From: Acidobacteriota bacterium
Lineage (GTDB): Bacteria > Acidobacteriota > Holophagae > Acanthopleuribacterales > Acanthopleuribacteraceae
Reading direction: 5' to 3'
DNA length: 64,000 nt
NCBI GenBank assembly: GCA_020637335.1
Contig: JACJWC010000005.1
Location: 62,001-126,000, forward strand
Shown: in pieces, positions 35,520-44,373 of the stretch
Numbering within the stretch: position 1 is the first letter of the stretch
How the letters are laid out: each line of letters begins with the position of its first letter
Notes under the pieces: generated by a model
Told to the model about the DNA's origin: nothing
Databases searched by the model: none
Seen by the model: the letters and a program-made list of their open reading frames with translations, nothing else
Program-made: the position numbers and the translations under genes

Positions 35520-36323
35520 ATGCTGTTGTTACTTTTGCTGTTCCAAGGACCGACCGTTCAGGAGCTACAAGCCCTTCTTGAGAAGTCCGAGACGATGCAA
35601 CCCGCCGGCCTTTCCGAGCCAGCGGGCTATGCCTTACAGGATCCTCTGGTTGCCGCATTGTCACCAACCTGGGGCCAACCCTTTGGCTGGAAGGCAGGTC
35701 TGACCAATCCGGTCATTCAACAGCGATTCGGTGTGGACCACCCCATCTCAGGCAAGATGTTCCGTCAACGGATGTACCTCTTGGAGCGAAAAATCCCTCT
35801 TGAAGATTTGAGGGGACATGTCCTGGAACTGGACCTGATTGTGCGGATCGGATCGGACCAAATCATGACAGCCGAAAGCGATGCGGAACTATTCGCCTGC
35901 TTGGATGGCTGGTGTGGCTTTATCGAACTGCCCTTTCTGGCCTATCCACCCGGCGAAAAATTAACCGGTGGTGATCTGGCAGCCATCAATTGTGGGTTCT
36001 CACACGGCGTAATGGGCCATTGGTATGGCCTGCCCCAAAATGCATTGGATGCCACTGGTTTTGGCGCCATTCAGGCCGATATTTCTGTTGGTGAAAAGGT
36101 GCTGGCACAAGGCTCTGTATCCGCCATGATGACCCACCCACTCATTGTTGTTCGCTGGTTGCGCGACCACGCGATTGAACGGGGACAACCGCTGAAAAAG
36201 GGCGATTATCTGTCTTTGGGCGGGATGGCGGCCCCAATGCCTTTGCCCGGGCCCGGAGTTTTCCTGGTGCGCTACCAACTGGGCGATAAACTTTTAGATT
36301 CCTTTTACCTTCAGTTTAAATAG
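35520..36323 (+). CDS. Hydratase/fumarylacetoacetase-like protein with an export signal
   Basis: A 267-aa protein. The fold matches 2-keto-4-pentenoate hydratase/MhpD and related FAH enzymes: FGWKAGLTNP, FRQRMYLLERK near the first metal strand, VLELDLIVRIGSD (the acidic metal-ligand strand), then INCGFSHGVMGHW and LKKGDYLSLGGMAAPMP. Cytoplasmic members hydrate vinyl-pyruvate intermediates of aromatic catabolism. The start MLLLLLLFQG is a short signal-like stretch, so this one is probably exported, which is unusual. AAAGGAG lies 7 nt before the ATG. It is convergent with the CYTH gene, overlapping by 8 nt. The substrate is unknown. Confidence 0.72.
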   Translation: MLLLLLLFQGPTVQELQALLEKSETMQPAGLSEPAGYALQDPLVAALSPTWGQPFGWKAGLTNPVIQQRFGVDHPISGKMFRQRMYLLERKIPLEDLRGHVLELDLIVRIGSDQIMTAESDAELFACLDGWCGFIELPFLAYPPGEKLTGGDLAAINCGFSHGVMGHWYGLPQNALDATGFGAIQADISVGEKVLAQGSVSAMMTHPLIVVRWLRDHAIERGQPLKKGDYLSLGGMAAPMPLPGPGVFLVRYQLGDKLLDSFYLQFK

Positions 36324-36840
36324 ACCGACCCTTTTGCAGGATTAAATCCACATAGGCCTGAGAACATAGATCTTGTGGATTCACTTGAAGGTCGCGCAGC
36401 AAGCGATCGGCAATCGTTTGCCCCGATTCCAAAGACTGCTCAGGATCGAGCACCACTTCAAACTCGATGAAATAACCGAGATCGGAAACCTGATCCAGAT
36501 GAATGCGGGTTTGACCCAGCATCCACAGACTGCGCTGCTTACGCACTTTGCCACGCAGCCCCAAGATCCTTTTTAACCAAGTCGACCAGGCGGCTCCATT
36601 TTTTAAGCTCCAGCGCCAGTAACGCGACGTTTTGGGCCCCTGGCGATCCGGTCGTAGATAATAAATCAATTCTGCCGCTTGTTGGTCCTGAACCCGTAAC
36701 TTGAGGCGGCCCCACGGTACGCGAAAAAAGCTGTCTTCTTGATTGAATTGGCTTTCAAACCGAGCGGACAGGGTTTGGAGCCGGGCTTCGATCGTTTGCG
36801 GATCACTTAATCGCGCTTTGATTTCAATATTGCGTGCCAC
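36316..36840 (-). CDS. CYTH-domain protein (triphosphate-binding family)
   Basis: A 174-aa protein starting at GTG, 3 nt after the tyrA stop. It has the CYTH signature: N-terminal EIKARL, then GRLKLRVQ, ELIYYLRPDR, KVRKQRSLWMLGQTRIHLDQV and YFIEFEVVL, whose alternating charged residues line a tunnel that binds triphosphates and metal ions. CYTH proteins act as thiamine triphosphatases, tripolyphosphatases or class IV adenylate cyclases; which applies here is not evident. Tight linkage to tyrA suggests co-transcription. It ends inside the convergent hydratase-like gene by 8 nt. Confidence 0.85.
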   Translation of the reverse strand: MARNIEIKARLSDPQTIEARLQTLSARFESQFNQEDSFFRVPWGRLKLRVQDQQAAELIYYLRPDRQGPKTSRYWRWSLKNGAAWSTWLKRILGLRGKVRKQRSLWMLGQTRIHLDQVSDLGYFIEFEVVLDPEQSLESGQTIADRLLRDLQVNPQDLCSQAYVDLILQKGRSI

Positions 36841-36843
36841 GAT

Positions 36844-37965
36844 CTACACCACGTGATCGTGAACCCGTTCGATCATGAAGGTACTCTCCCTCAGGAACCG
36901 CGGCCCCAACTCGCCAAACCAGGCTTTGACTTCATTGAAGCGGTCGAGGAACTGCTGACGGTCACCCTGCTTTAACCAGATCAAGGTCTCTTGGAATCGG
37001 TCCAGGTAACCACTTGCCAATTGCCCAATTTCTGGAGAGGAAAAAATGATGTCGGCGTAAAGTTCGGGCGACTGCGCGAACAGGCGGCCGACCATAGCCA
37101 ATTCCATACGGTAAATGGGCGAACTGAAATCGAGAACCTGTTCCAAATCGGGGTTTTCATGGCTAAGATGGTAACCGTAAACGAAGGTGGCCAAGTGGCG
37201 CATGGCCTGAATAAAGGACATCAGCGCATCGTGCTGTTGGGGATGGGTCCATCGCACTTTTGCACCCCAGATGCGGAATTGTTCCAGTACCCAGGTCGAT
37301 GCAGCTGGGTCACGCTCGGGACAACAGGCGATAACCTGTTTGGCCATCACACCTGTCGTGGGCCCAAACATGGGATGTAACCCCAAAACTGGCCCTTTAT
37401 GGATCGCCAGCATTTTCCCTACAGGCCCAGTTTTGACCGAAGTGAGATCGGCCAAAACGGCTCGTTCTGGTATTAAACCGGCCAGGTTTTGCAAAACATC
37501 AAGGGTTTTATCGATGGGAACACTAACAATCACAAGCGAGGCATCGGCGAGTAAAGCAGGCGCCTGGGGCCAATCATTAGCCTCCAAAATGCGGATCTGA
37601 TAACCGCTCTCCGCAAAATGGCGGGCAAAAAGTTGGCCCATTCCACCTGCTCCACCAACGATGACAATCGGACCTGCTTCCGGTTTGGTGGTGCGGAACT
37701 TGCCTTCAGCGCGGTAACTCTCACGCATGATTCGCCGCAGCAAATCTTCGATGAGATCGGGCGAAATCCCTGCATTTTGCGCTTCTTCACGACGGGCCTG
37801 GATCAAAGCCAGTTCGCGCTCAGGTACGTAAACCGGAAAGCCTTCCTGGCGCTTAACTTCACTGACCTGATCGATCAGGCTCTTGCGTTCGGCAAGGATT
37901 TGGACCAATTTGCGGTCCACATCATCAATGTGTTGCCGAATGGCCTCTAAATCGTGTTTGGCCAT
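36844..37965 (-). CDS. tyrA: Bifunctional chorismate mutase/prephenate dehydrogenase (T-protein)
   Basis: I place the start at 37965 (MAKHDLEAI, GGAGG 6 nt upstream), which makes 373 aa, the E. coli TyrA length. Residues 1-90 are an AroQ-type chorismate mutase (IDDVDRKLVQILAERKSLIDQV, YVPERELALIQARREEA). Residues about 97-373 are the prephenate dehydrogenase with a Rossmann motif VIVGGAGGMGQLF, LADLTSVKTGPV, GLHPMFGPTTG and SFIQAMRHLATF, the last two being prephenate-site segments. It converts chorismate to 4-hydroxyphenylpyruvate for tyrosine. The fused architecture mirrors gammaproteobacterial TyrA. The CYTH gene follows 3 nt later. Confidence 0.96.
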   Translation of the reverse strand: MAKHDLEAIRQHIDDVDRKLVQILAERKSLIDQVSEVKRQEGFPVYVPERELALIQARREEAQNAGISPDLIEDLLRRIMRESYRAEGKFRTTKPEAGPIVIVGGAGGMGQLFARHFAESGYQIRILEANDWPQAPALLADASLVIVSVPIDKTLDVLQNLAGLIPERAVLADLTSVKTGPVGKMLAIHKGPVLGLHPMFGPTTGVMAKQVIACCPERDPAASTWVLEQFRIWGAKVRWTHPQQHDALMSFIQAMRHLATFVYGYHLSHENPDLEQVLDFSSPIYRMELAMVGRLFAQSPELYADIIFSSPEIGQLASGYLDRFQETLIWLKQGDRQQFLDRFNEVKAWFGELGPRFLRESTFMIERVHDHVV

Positions 37966-38119
37966 GCTGACCTCCGAAAAGTCGCATCCTATCACAGGCA
38001 AGCAAGCGCATGCGGGTATTGGCTGGGCTAGGGATAAAAAGGGCAAGGTTTAACGGCCCAACCCCTTTCCAAATTGCCTTTATTTATTTAAAGTGGGCCA
38101 GGCTCAATGGAGGAATCGC

Positions 38120-38770
38120 GTGTCATTTGATCCAGCAGAACTGATTGTTTGGTCTTGTGTTTTTATTTTATCCACAACGGTCCATGAGGCATCTCATGCT
38201 TGGACTGCGCTTAAGTTAGGTGATCCTACGGCCTATCACGGGGGCCAGGTCAGCTTAAATCCCTGGCCTCATATCAAACGGGAACCCATTGGGATGGTGA
38301 TAATCCCCTTGCTTTCTTTTGCTTTGGCCGGATTCATGATCGGTTACGCCTCGGCACCGATCGATGCCTACTGGTCCGATCGCTACCCACACCGTTCGGC
38401 AAAAGTCAGCTTGGCCGGTCCTTTTTCCAATCTTGCCTTGTGCTTGGTCAGTACCGGCATCTTTATCCTGGTCGCACCGCATGTTGACACTTCTGCGCCA
38501 ACCAGTTTGCCCTATGTCCTGGCCCATTTTGCACAGGTTTTTATGTTCATAAACTTGTTGCTTTTCACCTTTAACCTTTTACCGTTGTACCCGCTGGATG
38601 GTCATGAGGGGATTCTGCTCTTTTTCCCTGAAAACAAAGCGCATCAGATTCGTTCAGGCATGCGCAGTATGGGCATGATCGGATTGTTAATCGCATGGTT
38701 GTTGTTTAACAAAATTTTTCCAGTCATTGTTCATTTTTACTCTTCATTAATCGGATACCCGCTGTATTAG
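38120..38770 (+). CDS. Site-2 protease-family (M50) membrane metalloprotease
   Basis: The GTG at 38120 with TGGAGG 6 nt upstream is the clear start (216 aa); the frame extends a few codons upstream without a ribosome site. It is polytopic with about five hydrophobic helices. The zinc motif HEASH is in the first helix (STTVHEASHAWTALKLGD), and the third metal ligand is in NLLPLYPLDGHEG, the family's NxxPxxPLDG. The AKVSLAGPFSNLAL stretch is also typical. It cuts transmembrane segments of substrate proteins, often anti-sigma factors. No PDZ domain is present, which fits the short M50B group. It has a neighbour on the same strand 138 nt downstream (the PilZ-kinase gene). Confidence 0.9.
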   Translation: MSFDPAELIVWSCVFILSTTVHEASHAWTALKLGDPTAYHGGQVSLNPWPHIKREPIGMVIIPLLSFALAGFMIGYASAPIDAYWSDRYPHRSAKVSLAGPFSNLALCLVSTGIFILVAPHVDTSAPTSLPYVLAHFAQVFMFINLLLFTFNLLPLYPLDGHEGILLFFPENKAHQIRSGMRSMGMIGLLIAWLLFNKIFPVIVHFYSSLIGYPLY

Positions 38771-38907
38771 TGGGTTCAGGTGTGTCGTTAGTCACGATCC
38801 CATAGCGAATTGGCTCACTTTATTCCGCTTAAGCCCTTTTATTCAACTGCCGTTAACCTAGAATATCCTTTGTAGAACTTTGAAATGAATCGAATCGGGA
38901 AATGATC

Positions 38908-41900
38908 ATGACGGGTCAGGAGAAACGAACCCACAAGCGGTTTCGCGCTGCGCTGCGTGCGGAAGGGAGAATCCAGGACAAGGTATTTCCGGTCTGGTGC
39001 TTTGATTTTTCGGCACGCGGATTCGGGTGTTACCTCCCCAAACAATTCCAAGGCAAAGGGTTTGAACTGCTTTTTTCGATTCATCAAGAACGCGATTTTG
39101 TTTTTCTGATCCAGATCGCACACGCCCAAACCAGTGAGTTTAATCATCAACCTTGTTTAAGAATCGGTGGAAGAATTGAGGCATATCCACCCAATCCACA
39201 GGTTTTTTTTCAGGCCCTGGGTGAAAAGCTCAAACAGGCGAAAGCAGAAGCCCAGGCGGCCAATGCCAATCCCGAGCAGGATCACTCGCAGTCCAAAACG
39301 GAAATCGTGGAAAATCCAACCAGTAAGATCGAACGGCGTTTCGATCGGCGATTTCCCACTCAAGTTCCAGCTTTCACCCGGCTCGACGAAAAGGGTTACC
39401 GCTTAAAAGTTCTGGATCTCAGTAAAAAAGGGCTGACGGTCGAGGCTGGCGAAGATTTTCCCCAAACAAGCCGCTTCGAAATGATCATTCAGCCGACGGA
39501 TTTTTCACCCGTGCGCCTGGAAGTTCTGGAGAAGAATCGCCAACTCATTCAAGGTAGCAATGGCTTGAGAACGCGGCTCGGCTTGCGAATCGTTAGGGTG
39601 GGTTCCGATTATCACGAATACTTTAATCAGATCACCAATCAGGGTAAATCAGCGGAGATTACCAAAACAGTCACCTTGGATCGGGTTGAAATCAAAACAC
39701 CCGGAAGTTTACCTACGTTGTCTGAGGAAGATGGTACGGATCGAACTGGAAATGTCTTATTTGGCAGCATCCGCTATCGATTCGAGAAACGATTGGGCAA
39801 AGGCGGGTTTGCAGAGGTTTACCTGGTCCGCGATCTGAGCCTGAACCGCCTCATTGCCATGAAGGTCCTCAACGCGCAGTTCTCCCAGGATTTAAAACTC
39901 AGTTATCGCTTCATTGCCGAGGCGCAAATTGCCGCCCAATTTCAGCACCCCAATATCGCCACTGTCTACGAGGTGGGCGAGATTCTGCTTGAAAAATACC
40001 CAGAAACCTTGGAGTTTCCAGCCGAAGTTCTCGCAAGATACCCCCAGCGTATGGTCTATTTCACCATGCAATACATTCAGGGCAAAAGCTTGGCAGAACT
40101 GCTGAAAATTCAGGGTAAACTTGCGGTTGAGCCCTGCTTGGACTATCTCAAACGCACGGCCATGGCGCTTGAATATGCTCATCAAAAAGGCGTGATTCAC
40201 CGCGACATCAAACCCGAAAACATAATGCTGACCCAGGATCATCAGGTCTTGGTAACGGATTTTGGCATTGCCAAGGTTTTGGCGCATAACGAGGTGGACC
40301 CAGATGCCGGGCCGCAAGCCGGTGGCGAACAAAATAAAACGCAGGGGTTCATGGGAACACCTATCTACTCAGCGCCTGAACAAATCACCTCAGCTGGTGT
40401 CGATAACCGCTCAGATCTTTATGCATTGGGCGTGACGGCCTACGAACTGCTCTCGGGAAAACCGCCATTTAAGGGCGGTACATGGATGGAAACCATCGCC
40501 ATGCACCTCCAGCGTGAGGCCGAACCCTTAATCGAGAAAGATGCTCAAATCTCGCAGAACCTCAGTGATTTTGTCCTGCGTCTATTGGCTAAGAATCCTG
40601 TAGACCGGTTCCAAAATGCCGGCGATGTGGTGAAAGCGCTTGAGGCGATTCAACACCACTATACGGAACCTGAATTGGCCGTCAGTGCCATGTCCGAAAT
40701 TGATCAGGAGAGTTTGGATCTGGCCAATCAGACATTTATTCAATTCTCCAAAACCTATCGTATTGTGGGTACCTACCCTGAAAATCACGAATTGGTCACC
40801 AAAGCCATTGCCGAATTACACCATCGATTTGAGCTGCTGCTGCAAAAACATGAGCGGTTGGACTTTAAAGTCGAATCGATGGCCTTGATCTTTAATCGTC
40901 AGGAGGTCCTAAAAGAGGACCAAAAGGAGAACAGCCTCTTATTTAATCTCTACCGCGACGGGATCCGCACCCTTTTCTTTTACCGCGGTCTCAGCATTGA
41001 AGAAATCCACCAGTTCATTTTGCGCCTGTTCCGCTACGTCAACGACCGCAAATCCTTTGAAGAGGACAGTGTCACCCTGCTCTTCCAATTGGGCCTGCAG
41101 TATATCGATTTTGAGTATGTCGACGCGTTTTACGAGGATTTGGACTCTTTGCGACGGATCAAAGCGCTGCAGGAAATGGCCTTTTCTGAACGCACGTTTA
41201 GCCTGGAAGAGATGGAATCAGAAAGTGAACCCTTGGGCGGCCCCCTCAATTTCTTTGGTCAGCTTGACGCACACTACAAAAAACTGGCTTTAGGCCAACT
41301 GCAAAAATATTTCAGCACCTATCTGGAACCGACCATGCGACGTGAGGGTGTGAAAATTCTCATGTTCCTGATTCAAAAGGAAGGCGCAGGTAGTGTGTTT
41401 GACCATGAATTTGAGATCCTCGAGGAAGTGCTCTTTTCCAATATCAATCAGAATGATTTGGAATTGGCGGTAAAAATCTTGGAAGAGTTGCAGAACTGGT
41501 CCAATATCCTGCCCGAAAGTGACCCCCGCCAAGTGGCCGCCCGGGTTATGAACCTGCGTGAGCGCTTGAGCGATGAAACCTTCCTCAATGAATTGATCGA
41601 AAAATTCTTTTTTGTCGATCGGGCTTTTCGCGACGATATTCGCAAGATATGCAAGCACTTGGTGCCTTCCCTTACGGTTAAGATCCTCTTTGCTCGGTTT
41701 AAGCGCGAAACCGAGGAATGGAAAAAAAGGTTCCTGGCAGAAATGTGTGTGGTTGCGTCGGGAGCGGTGTTAACCCCACTCATGAAAATGGGCATGGAAC
41801 TCCCTGATGAAGACGCGACCATATTGCTGAGTGGTTTCACGAAGTCAGAGGTCGCCTTAGGCAAATCCATCTTTGAAAAATGGGCACAGCATCCGGGCCC

Positions 41901-42369
41901 AACGACCCGTGCCCACCTGGCGCGATTGGCCTTGAACTTCCTGCCAGATACCCACCCATTGATTGTTCGGATTGGATCGGATACCAACCCCAAATACCAG
42001 GAAGCCCGCACGGTCGCTTGGCAATATCTGAGCCAAAAGGATCCGCAAGCCTATGGGCGGATTTTGGATCGATTCCTGAATTTGGACACCTATCTCACCT
42101 ATGGGGTGAGTGAGCGAAAAATGCTTTTGGAATGGGCCCAACAGCGTGCCGAGGAAGCATCGCTTCAGTTTTTAGCGGACCTCTTGATGGAACATCAAAC
42201 CATTGGCGCCGACCGCATTCCTCCCGAGGAAAAAGTTCAGGTGGCTGATATTCTTGCGCTTACCAATTCCGAAGTCGGTTGGGATGCCATCCAAAAGGTA
42301 TCAAAACGCCTCATGGGCAATCGATCAGTAATCCAGCACTGCAAAGCCCTGATGAGCAGGAGGCCCTAA
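38908..42369 (+). CDS. Two PilZ domains fused to a Ser/Thr protein kinase and a long helical region
   Basis: The start at 38908 (ATG, GGGA 8 nt upstream) gives 1153 aa. PilZ-like domains at about 1-95 (KRTHKRFRA, FSARGFGCYL) and 135-230 (ERRFDRRFP, DLSKKGLTV) suggest c-di-GMP control; both keep the RxxxR and D/N-x-S-x-x-G type motifs. A complete kinase at about 295-560 has GKGGFAEVYLV, Lys319 in AMKVL, H431RDIKPENI, D451FGIAK and GTPIYSAPEQ. The last 590 residues are helical and HEAT-like (LYRDGIRTLFFYRGLSIEEIH, then repeated helices). Its stop overlaps the start of the next gene by one base (TAATG). It looks like a c-di-GMP-gated kinase that scaffolds a partner. Confidence 0.9.
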   Translation: MTGQEKRTHKRFRAALRAEGRIQDKVFPVWCFDFSARGFGCYLPKQFQGKGFELLFSIHQERDFVFLIQIAHAQTSEFNHQPCLRIGGRIEAYPPNPQVFFQALGEKLKQAKAEAQAANANPEQDHSQSKTEIVENPTSKIERRFDRRFPTQVPAFTRLDEKGYRLKVLDLSKKGLTVEAGEDFPQTSRFEMIIQPTDFSPVRLEVLEKNRQLIQGSNGLRTRLGLRIVRVGSDYHEYFNQITNQGKSAEITKTVTLDRVEIKTPGSLPTLSEEDGTDRTGNVLFGSIRYRFEKRLGKGGFAEVYLVRDLSLNRLIAMKVLNAQFSQDLKLSYRFIAEAQIAAQFQHPNIATVYEVGEILLEKYPETLEFPAEVLARYPQRMVYFTMQYIQGKSLAELLKIQGKLAVEPCLDYLKRTAMALEYAHQKGVIHRDIKPENIMLTQDHQVLVTDFGIAKVLAHNEVDPDAGPQAGGEQNKTQGFMGTPIYSAPEQITSAGVDNRSDLYALGVTAYELLSGKPPFKGGTWMETIAMHLQREAEPLIEKDAQISQNLSDFVLRLLAKNPVDRFQNAGDVVKALEAIQHHYTEPELAVSAMSEIDQESLDLANQTFIQFSKTYRIVGTYPENHELVTKAIAELHHRFELLLQKHERLDFKVESMALIFNRQEVLKEDQKENSLLFNLYRDGIRTLFFYRGLSIEEIHQFILRLFRYVNDRKSFEEDSVTLLFQLGLQYIDFEYVDAFYEDLDSLRRIKALQEMAFSERTFSLEEMESESEPLGGPLNFFGQLDAHYKKLALGQLQKYFSTYLEPTMRREGVKILMFLIQKEGAGSVFDHEFEILEEVLFSNINQNDLELAVKILEELQNWSNILPESDPRQVAARVMNLRERLSDETFLNELIEKFFFVDRAFRDDIRKICKHLVPSLTVKILFARFKRETEEWKKRFLAEMCVVASGAVLTPLMKMGMELPDEDATILLSGFTKSEVALGKSIFEKWAQHPGPTTRAHLARLALNFLPDTHPLIVRIGSDTNPKYQEARTVAWQYLSQKDPQAYGRILDRFLNLDTYLTYGVSERKMLLEWAQQRAEEASLQFLADLLMEHQTIGADRIPPEEKVQVADILALTNSEVGWDAIQKVSKRLMGNRSVIQHCKALMSRRP

Positions 42370-43766
42370 TGGATCTTGAAAATCGGGAAATGCAGCGCAT
42401 CCAGGTCATAGGCCGAGCCATAATGAGTCATGTTCAGCAGCTATTTCGCAATGCCGACCTGTTTGACGCCAACAACCAAATATTTGGCAAATTGTCCACA
42501 ACCCTTTCGAACTATGTAGAGGAATCGTTTAAACTTTTTGGAGCCTGCACTTTACGCATAAATGCACACCAGGTTTTTTTGGAAGACAACCGCGTTTTTG
42601 TCGATGCAGGTATGATTGAGTCTGTAAATTTTCTGACCCAAATCTTTAACAACGGGGAAATTTCGGGCTTTTCGTTCCATCAGGAATGCACCGTCCCGGA
42701 CACCCTATTGAAGAGCCTATTTGCCTTCCGTGAGGCCTTAATCAACGATAAGGCAAAGGGCGTGGATGCCATCGTTAAAGGGTTGACCCGACGGCATGTG
42801 CCCTACCTGTCTCCGCTGCCCCAAATGGAAAATCCGACGACCATGACCGGCATTCGCGATTTGGAAAACGCCAAGAAATTCTGTTTGCGCAATGCAGCCA
42901 AAATCATTCTATTTTTGGAGGAGTTCGGCCTTTCGGTTGAAAAGGAAGAATTGCCCAAGATGAATATCCTGTACCGCCTCATTATGAATTTGATGCGCAT
43001 CCAGGAAACATATCCCCACCTCGTGACCGGTTTAATCCACTTCCCGATCAAAGATCCCTTTCAAGACCAAGCCTTTCGCAGCATCGTTTTGCTTTTAACG
43101 GTCGGTAAAACGTTGGCGATGGATCGGCGCACGCAGATTGACTTGTGTACCGCCTCCATTTTTCAGAAATACGGGTATTTAACCATCCCGACGGTCGTGC
43201 GCAACAGCCCGCGAATAGATGAGTTTTTGCGTACGGTTTCTGAACGCGGTGCCAAAAAAATTCTCGAAACCAAGTTTGTTAACCGCGCTTTGTACCTGCG
43301 TTTGGTAACCGCTTACCAGACGCCGCTTCAGCCGAATGATTTATTTCAGGCCAACCAGATATGTCCCTTTGCCAAGCTTTTGCGCACGATTAATTTCCTT
43401 TTGGCAAATTGGAAGCCCAGTCAGCCCGATGGTCAGCACCTGCACCAGGCGGCACAACGGCTGTTCCAGAGTCAGGACCCCAATTTGGACAAACCCTTTT
43501 TGCTGTTAACTTTGCATGCTCTGGGCTTCTTCCATTCCGGCCAAACGCTCATTCACGAAAACGGGCAACCAATGATTGTGGTTCAGACACCCCAACCCGG
43601 TAATCCCGAACTGATCTTAAACGGTGTCATCAAGGACCCCATTTCCGGTTATCCCAAAATGCGATTTGACCAATCGGACCCGGCCCAGTTCGAAGCCTTA
43701 ATGCACCAATTGCGCCTGGTTCCGCCCGGCGAAAGACGCCCCAATCCCCTGCGCGTTTTGTACTAA
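42369..43766 (+). CDS. HD-GYP-like signalling protein with a degenerate HD site
   Basis: A 465-aa protein whose ATG overlaps the stop of the kinase gene, with AGGAGG 7 nt upstream. It is helical. Residues about 240-330 resemble an HD/HD-GYP hydrolase core: LLLTVGKTLAMDRRTQIDLCTASIFQKYGYLTIPTVV lines up with the family's L-x-x-G-x-x-x-x-x-H-D-x-G-x-x-x-I-P pattern, but the metal-binding His-Asp pair is replaced (FQ). The N-terminal part (ACTLRINAHQVFLEDNRVFVDA) resembles regions seen in HD-GYP partners of kinase systems in Deltaproteobacteria and Acidobacteria. A non-catalytic partner of the PilZ-kinase is the simplest reading. Its C-terminal end meets the convergent gene, overlapping by 4 nt. 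Confidence 0.62.
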   Translation: MDLENREMQRIQVIGRAIMSHVQQLFRNADLFDANNQIFGKLSTTLSNYVEESFKLFGACTLRINAHQVFLEDNRVFVDAGMIESVNFLTQIFNNGEISGFSFHQECTVPDTLLKSLFAFREALINDKAKGVDAIVKGLTRRHVPYLSPLPQMENPTTMTGIRDLENAKKFCLRNAAKIILFLEEFGLSVEKEELPKMNILYRLIMNLMRIQETYPHLVTGLIHFPIKDPFQDQAFRSIVLLLTVGKTLAMDRRTQIDLCTASIFQKYGYLTIPTVVRNSPRIDEFLRTVSERGAKKILETKFVNRALYLRLVTAYQTPLQPNDLFQANQICPFAKLLRTINFLLANWKPSQPDGQHLHQAAQRLFQSQDPNLDKPFLLLTLHALGFFHSGQTLIHENGQPMIVVQTPQPGNPELILNGVIKDPISGYPKMRFDQSDPAQFEALMHQLRLVPPGERRPNPLRVLY

Positions 43767-44365
43767 ATTCCGCGCAAAGCCAACCAGGTTCCTTCAGGCC
43801 ATTGCATTAAATGGTGGCTCAAGACCAAAAGGATCCAGGCTATTTCCAAGAGCAGGTACCAAAAGGCGCCCAGACAAGCATTAACGATTTCAATTTTTAG
43901 CCAGATGGCCAGACAAAAGGTCCAGCCTAAATACACGGCAGCCATGCCGGACAACAAGGCCAGTTGGTCAGGTACGTGCAAGAGTCCCAATAGCAACGCG
44001 ATGGGGAGAATCAAAACATTCATGAACATCGTTACCAACAAGGTTTTGGTGTAAGAAACGGGCTCATCAATAAAACGCCAGCGCAGGAACTGAGCCAACG
44101 CTGCGGGTAATCCGAGCAACCAAACTGCCAGAATCATCCAATTCGCCAGGCGCGGTGCACTACCTCGGTTCGTTTTGGTGAACAAGAGACGCCAAAACCA
44201 CGTTCCTTTCGGAGGTTGGCGTATTTTGGCGCGTTCTTGCTCAAAAATGTGTTGGATGTACGGGTCTTGTTGCGTTTGTGCAGATTCAATCTGTTTGTCT
44301 TCAGGTTCCTCTAATGAAACCGGTTCGCCAGATTGCATCCACAACAGCAACGACAAAAAAAGCAC
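43763..44365 (-). CDS. Membrane protein of unknown function
   Basis: A 200-aa protein. A signal-like N-terminus (MLFLSLLLWMQSG) precedes an acidic/charged soluble stretch (about 15-65), followed by four hydrophobic helices (about 75-190; for example ANWMILAVWLLGLPAALAQF and TLLVTMFMNVLILPIALLLGLL), resembling the Yip1-like membrane fold but with no match I can assert. It starts 8 nt after the gamma-glutamyltransferase stop, so the two are probably co-transcribed. It overlaps the convergent HD-like gene by 4 nt. No catalytic motif. Confidence 0.68.
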   Translation of the reverse strand: MLFLSLLLWMQSGEPVSLEEPEDKQIESAQTQQDPYIQHIFEQERAKIRQPPKGTWFWRLLFTKTNRGSAPRLANWMILAVWLLGLPAALAQFLRWRFIDEPVSYTKTLLVTMFMNVLILPIALLLGLLHVPDQLALLSGMAAVYLGWTFCLAIWLKIEIVNACLGAFWYLLLEIAWILLVLSHHLMQWPEGTWLALRGI

Positions 44366-44373
44366 TAGATCCC

